Below are positions 61,224 through 64,000 of a DNA stretch of 64,000 nucleotides, in pieces. The DNA is from Arthrobacter ramosus (GTDB lineage Bacteria; Actinomycetota; Actinomycetes; Actinomycetales; Micrococcaceae). Each line of letters opens with the position of its first letter. Position 1 is the first letter of the stretch. The notes under the pieces are model-generated. The model did not search any database. It had not been told where the DNA came from and saw only the letters and a program-made list of their open reading frames with translations. The stretch covers positions 2,356,001 through 2,420,000 of the forward strand of contig NZ_BAAAWN010000001.1 in the NCBI RefSeq assembly GCF_039535095.1, written 5' to 3'. The position numbers were made by a program, and so were the translations under genes.

Positions 61224-62153
61224 ATGCACTCCCACATCTCCACACATCTGCATACCGTGAAAAGCATGGACATGGAACTTACTCTCAATAACGGCGTCAC
61301 GATGCCCGCCATCGGGCTCGGCGTCTTCCAAAGCGCTCCCGAGCAGACGACGGCGGCCGTCGAGGCCGCGCTTGCCACCGGCTACCGGCACATCGACACC
61401 GCCGCCGCGTACGGCAACGAGCGGGAAGTCGGCGACGGCATCCGCCGTTCCGGCCTGGACCGCTCCGAGGTCTTCATCGAGACCAAGGTCTGGGTCAGCG
61501 ACTACGGCTACGACCAGACCCTGCACGCGTGGGACAAAGCGACAGGCAAGCTCGGCGTCGACTACCTTGACCTGCTCATCCTGCACCAGCCAGCCCCGGA
61601 CCGCTTCGAAAAAACCATCGCGGCATACAAGGCGCTGGAGGCCCTGCTCGCCGACGGGCGGGTGCGGGCGATCGGCGTCAGCAACTTCATGCCGCACCAC
61701 CTGAGGCAGTTGCTCGACGCGACCAACGTCGTCCCGGCCGTGAACCAGATCGAACTGCACCCCTACTTCGCCCAGCCGGACGTACAGGCTGCCGACGCCG
61801 AACACGGGATCCTCACCCAGGCCTGGTCGCCGATCGGAGGGATCACCTTCTACCCCGGCTGGGGCGAAGAGCGGCGGAATGTCATGGAAGACCCGGCCAT
61901 TGCCGCCATCGCAGGGACCCACGGCAAGAGTCCGGCCCAGGTCATGCTCCGCTGGCACCTCCAGCAGGGCCGCTCAGCCATCCCGAAATCGACCAACCCG
62001 TCCCGCATCGCCGAAAACTTCGACGTCTTTGACTTCGAGCTCAGCACCGACGAACTCGCCGCCATCGACGCGCTCGACACCGGCAATCGCAACGGACCGG
62101 ACCCGGACCAAGCCCGGCCGGAGCGCTTTGCCATGGTCATCCCCGAAGCCTGA
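61224..62153 (+). CDS. Aldo/keto reductase (AKR5-like)
   Basis: 309 residues. TGYRHIDTAAAYGNEREVG (catalytic Asp and Tyr), VFIETKVWVSDYGYD (Lys), LDLLILHQPAP (His) and RSAIPKSTNPSRIAENFDVF (NADPH binding) are the AKR5 tetrad and cofactor loop. ATG 61224 has AGGGG seven bases upstream; ATG 61266 or 61272 closer to ELTLNNGVTMPAIGLG are alternatives. It reduces aldehydes or ketones such as 2,5-diketo-D-gluconate. Followed by a second reductase after 34 bases. Confidence 0.88.
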   Translation: MHSHISTHLHTVKSMDMELTLNNGVTMPAIGLGVFQSAPEQTTAAVEAALATGYRHIDTAAAYGNEREVGDGIRRSGLDRSEVFIETKVWVSDYGYDQTLHAWDKATGKLGVDYLDLLILHQPAPDRFEKTIAAYKALEALLADGRVRAIGVSNFMPHHLRQLLDATNVVPAVNQIELHPYFAQPDVQAADAEHGILTQAWSPIGGITFYPGWGEERRNVMEDPAIAAIAGTHGKSPAQVMLRWHLQQGRSAIPKSTNPSRIAENFDVFDFELSTDELAAIDALDTGNRNGPDPDQARPERFAMVIPEA

Positions 62154-62187
62154 GACCCCAAGACCTGAGACAAAGAGAAGGAACAGC

Positions 62188-63204
62188 ATGGAATACCGAT
62201 CCCTTGGCCGCACAGGCGTGCAGCTCAGTCCCTTGTGCCTTGGCGCGATGATGTTTGGCCCCTGGGGCAACAACGACACCGCCGACTCCATTCGCATCAT
62301 CCACCGCGCCATCGACGCCGGCATCAACTTCATCGACACCGCCGACGTCTACTCCGGCGGGGTATCCGAGGAGATCGTCGGGCAGGCACTGGAAGGCCGC
62401 CGCGAGGACGTGTTCCTTGCTACCAAGTTCTTCATGCCCATGAGCGAGGATCCCAACCAGCGCGGCGGCTCCCGTCGCTGGATCATCCGCGAGGTCGAAA
62501 ACTCCCTCCGCCGCCTGGACACCGATTACATCGACCTCTACCAGGTCCATCGGCCCAGCCCGGACACCGACGTCGAGGAAACCCTCGGCGCCCTCACCGA
62601 CCTCGTCCGCCAAGGCAAGGTCCGCTACATCGGCTCCTCCTCCTACTCCGGATCCCAGATCGTGGAAGCCCAGTGGGCATCCCGGGAACGGAACCTGGAG
62701 AGGTTCGTCACTGAGCAAGCGCCGTATTCGATCCTGGTCCGCGGCATCGAAGAAGACATACTTCCAACGGCGCAACGCCACGGCATGGGCACCCTGACCT
62801 ACAGTCCGCTCAGTGGCGGTTGGCTTTCAGGACGCTGGCGCAAAAACTCCGCTTCCACCCCCACCTCATCCGCGCGTCCGAATGCCCGCTTCGACATGAG
62901 CAGCCCGGCGAACCAGCGAAAACTCGACATCGTCGAAGAACTCGCCCAGCTCGCTGAACAATCCGGTATGACGCTCATCGAGCTGGCCATCGCGTTCGTG
63001 ATCAACCACCCCGGCGTCACCGCCGCCATCGTCGGACCGCGCACCATGGAACAACTCGAATCGTACCTGCCCGCCGCGGACATCACCCTGAGCACCGACG
63101 TGCTGGACCGCATCGACCAGCTCGTCGCACCAGGCGTCACCGTCAACCCCGACGACACCAGCTACGGAGCCCACGAACTGACATCGCTGGCACGACGGCG
63201 GTGA
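62188..63204 (+). CDS. Aldo/keto reductase (YajO/Tas-like)
   Basis: 338 residues from ATG 62188 with AAGGAA upstream. MEYRSLGRTGVQLSPLCLGA, NFIDTADVYSGGVSEEIVG, LATKFFMPMSED, YIDLYQVHRPSP and LTYSPLSGGWLSGRW give the AKR active site and cofactor motifs. Family members reduce aldehydes or methylglyoxal; substrate open. Same operon as the preceding reductase. Its 3' end overlaps the convergent FAD oxidoreductase by 43 bases. Confidence 0.9.
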   Translation: MEYRSLGRTGVQLSPLCLGAMMFGPWGNNDTADSIRIIHRAIDAGINFIDTADVYSGGVSEEIVGQALEGRREDVFLATKFFMPMSEDPNQRGGSRRWIIREVENSLRRLDTDYIDLYQVHRPSPDTDVEETLGALTDLVRQGKVRYIGSSSYSGSQIVEAQWASRERNLERFVTEQAPYSILVRGIEEDILPTAQRHGMGTLTYSPLSGGWLSGRWRKNSASTPTSSARPNARFDMSSPANQRKLDIVEELAQLAEQSGMTLIELAIAFVINHPGVTAAIVGPRTMEQLESYLPAADITLSTDVLDRIDQLVAPGVTVNPDDTSYGAHELTSLARRR

Positions 63205-64000
63205 TGTGTATGACCCTGCACGATCGTAGAAACGGCTGCTTCAGAGGCCGCCGAGAAGGGGCCGAACCGCCCCTCAACGGCCCACCGGGTTTCTTCTTCT
63301 ATCAAATCGGCGTTGATCCGTGCGCCGGTCATCACGCCCTCGGCCGCGGCGGTGATTACTTGGGCCATCAAATTTGAGACATTGCCCGCTGCATACACGC
63401 CCTGGACGGCAGTGGCACCCGTAGCATCGGTCTCGATAAACCGCCCCACGCCCATGGGGTGCACCTGGGTACTTAGCCCGAGTGATTCCAGCAGCGCGGA
63501 CCTGGCCTCCATCCGTGTACCGACAGCCAAGGCCTGTAAGTCGAACGAGGAGCCCTGGCGGAGCGTGAGACCCGTGAGGACCCCGTTGACAGCGTCCACT
63601 GAGGCCACTGCGCCGTCGACGACTGTTACGGACCGGGCACTGAGCTTGTCCCACTCTTCCTCGGTGGGTTCCACGGTGTCATTGAGGAAAAGGGTGATAT
63701 TCGGGGACCACTGTCTGAACAACAGTGCCTGATGAACGGACATCGGACCGGTGCCCAGCACCCCGATCCGTTTCCCGCGGATTTCCCAGCCATGGCAGTA
63801 GGGGCAGTGCACAACACCGTTTCCCCACTGCTCCTGCAGCCCGTCGATGGGAGGCAATCCGTCGGTCAAACCAGTGGTGACCAGGAGGCGCCTGCCGGAG
63901 AACCGGCGGGCATCTCCGAGCATCACCTCGAATCCATCGGTGGTCCGCCGTGCCGAAACGGCTTCGCCGTCAATGACCGTTCCTCCGTAGGAGAGCACTT
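63162..64000 (-). CDS. FAD-dependent pyridine nucleotide oxidoreductase, thioredoxin-reductase-like (runs off right edge)
   Basis: The C-terminal 279 residues are present; the N-terminal FAD fold is outside the window. LLVTTGLTDGLPPIDG closes the first FAD segment, GVVHCPYCHGWEIRGKRIGV has the CxxC redox pair of thioredoxin-reductase-like proteins, GVLGTGPMSVHQALL the NADPH loop and GVYAAGNVSNLMAQVITAAA the second FAD segment. The tail after EEETRWAVEGRFGPF is longer than usual and overlaps the aldo/keto reductase gene. Partner unknown. Confidence 0.85.
   Translation of the reverse strand, partial: VLSYGGTVIDGEAVSARRTTDGFEVMLGDARRFSGRRLLVTTGLTDGLPPIDGLQEQWGNGVVHCPYCHGWEIRGKRIGVLGTGPMSVHQALLFRQWSPNITLFLNDTVEPTEEEWDKLSARSVTVVDGAVASVDAVNGVLTGLTLRQGSSFDLQALAVGTRMEARSALLESLGLSTQVHPMGVGRFIETDATGATAVQGVYAAGNVSNLMAQVITAAAEGVMTGARINADLIEEETRWAVEGRFGPFSAASEAAVSTIVQGHTHHRRRASDVSSWAP

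Noticed and set aside
1..64000. tRNA, rRNA, CRISPR array, prophage or intact insertion sequence
   Set aside because: None was recognised on reading; no cloverleaf-like segment, regular spaced repeats, transposase or integrase reading frame was seen. A covariance-model search was not possible.

Overview
The window is high-GC actinobacterial DNA. Gene content points to Micrococcaceae of the Arthrobacter/Pseudarthrobacter type: a mycothiol-dependent DinB-like isomerase, a mycobacterial-type DinB2 polymerase, many GTG/TTG starts, ATGA/GTGA start-stop overlaps, and CUT1 sugar transport without its own ATPase. This assignment is inferred from gene families; no rRNA or marker gene is present. I saw no tRNA, rRNA, CRISPR array, prophage or intact insertion sequence.

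Region 1 (1-8955) holds a MerR fragment at the left edge, housekeeping and stress genes (two DHFR/RibD-like reductases, a decayed phosphoribosyltransferase-hydrolase fusion, a CapA-type phosphatase, a DinB2-type polymerase) and a cytoplasmic sulfite-oxidase-like / flavin reductase / zinc-ribbon operon.

Region 2 (8996-16768) is the most coherent candidate for an undescribed system. It contains an MTAP-type nucleoside phosphorylase with an SDR epimerase, a GT2 glycosyltransferase with a TIGR04282-type transferase and a SAM methyltransferase, a membrane b-type-cytochrome/molybdopterin oxidoreductase with a small membrane protein, and a GT-C membrane glycosyltransferase. Three of its transcription units carry the same CGTAAGG box, each with its 5' end exactly 52 nt before the chosen start codon. 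This suggests one regulon and one pathway.

Region 3 (16803-23207) holds small-molecule enzymes, a truncated MarR gene, a D-threonine-aldolase-like PLP enzyme, a TetR gene and a frameshifted MFS exporter.

Region 4 (23208-48274) is a catabolic island: a Gfo/Idh dehydrogenase, MmsA plus an iron alcohol dehydrogenase under a divergent LysR gene, a GH13 trehalose-synthase-like enzyme, a HisD paralogue, aspartase plus LysR, and a six-gene operon (GMC oxidoreductase, ThDP enzyme, sugar isomerase/epimerase, ABC binding protein and two permeases). Two paralogous TetR genes and a shared GTAC-N4-GTAC operator flank that operon. A second isomerase, a DeoR regulator and an MFS transporter follow. Together they suggest import of a sugar or polyol, oxidation to a keto compound, isomerisation and ThDP-dependent C-C cleavage, ending in semialdehyde oxidation.

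Region 5 (48359-64000) mixes intact small genes (NTF2-like protein, TetR, prephenate dehydratase, hemerythrin, LapA, fatty acid desaturase, 5'-3' exonuclease, two aldo/keto reductases, partial FAD oxidoreductase) with several decayed genes. Several broken genes in the window keep both ends but lack the middle, which is either real local decay or an assembly artefact.
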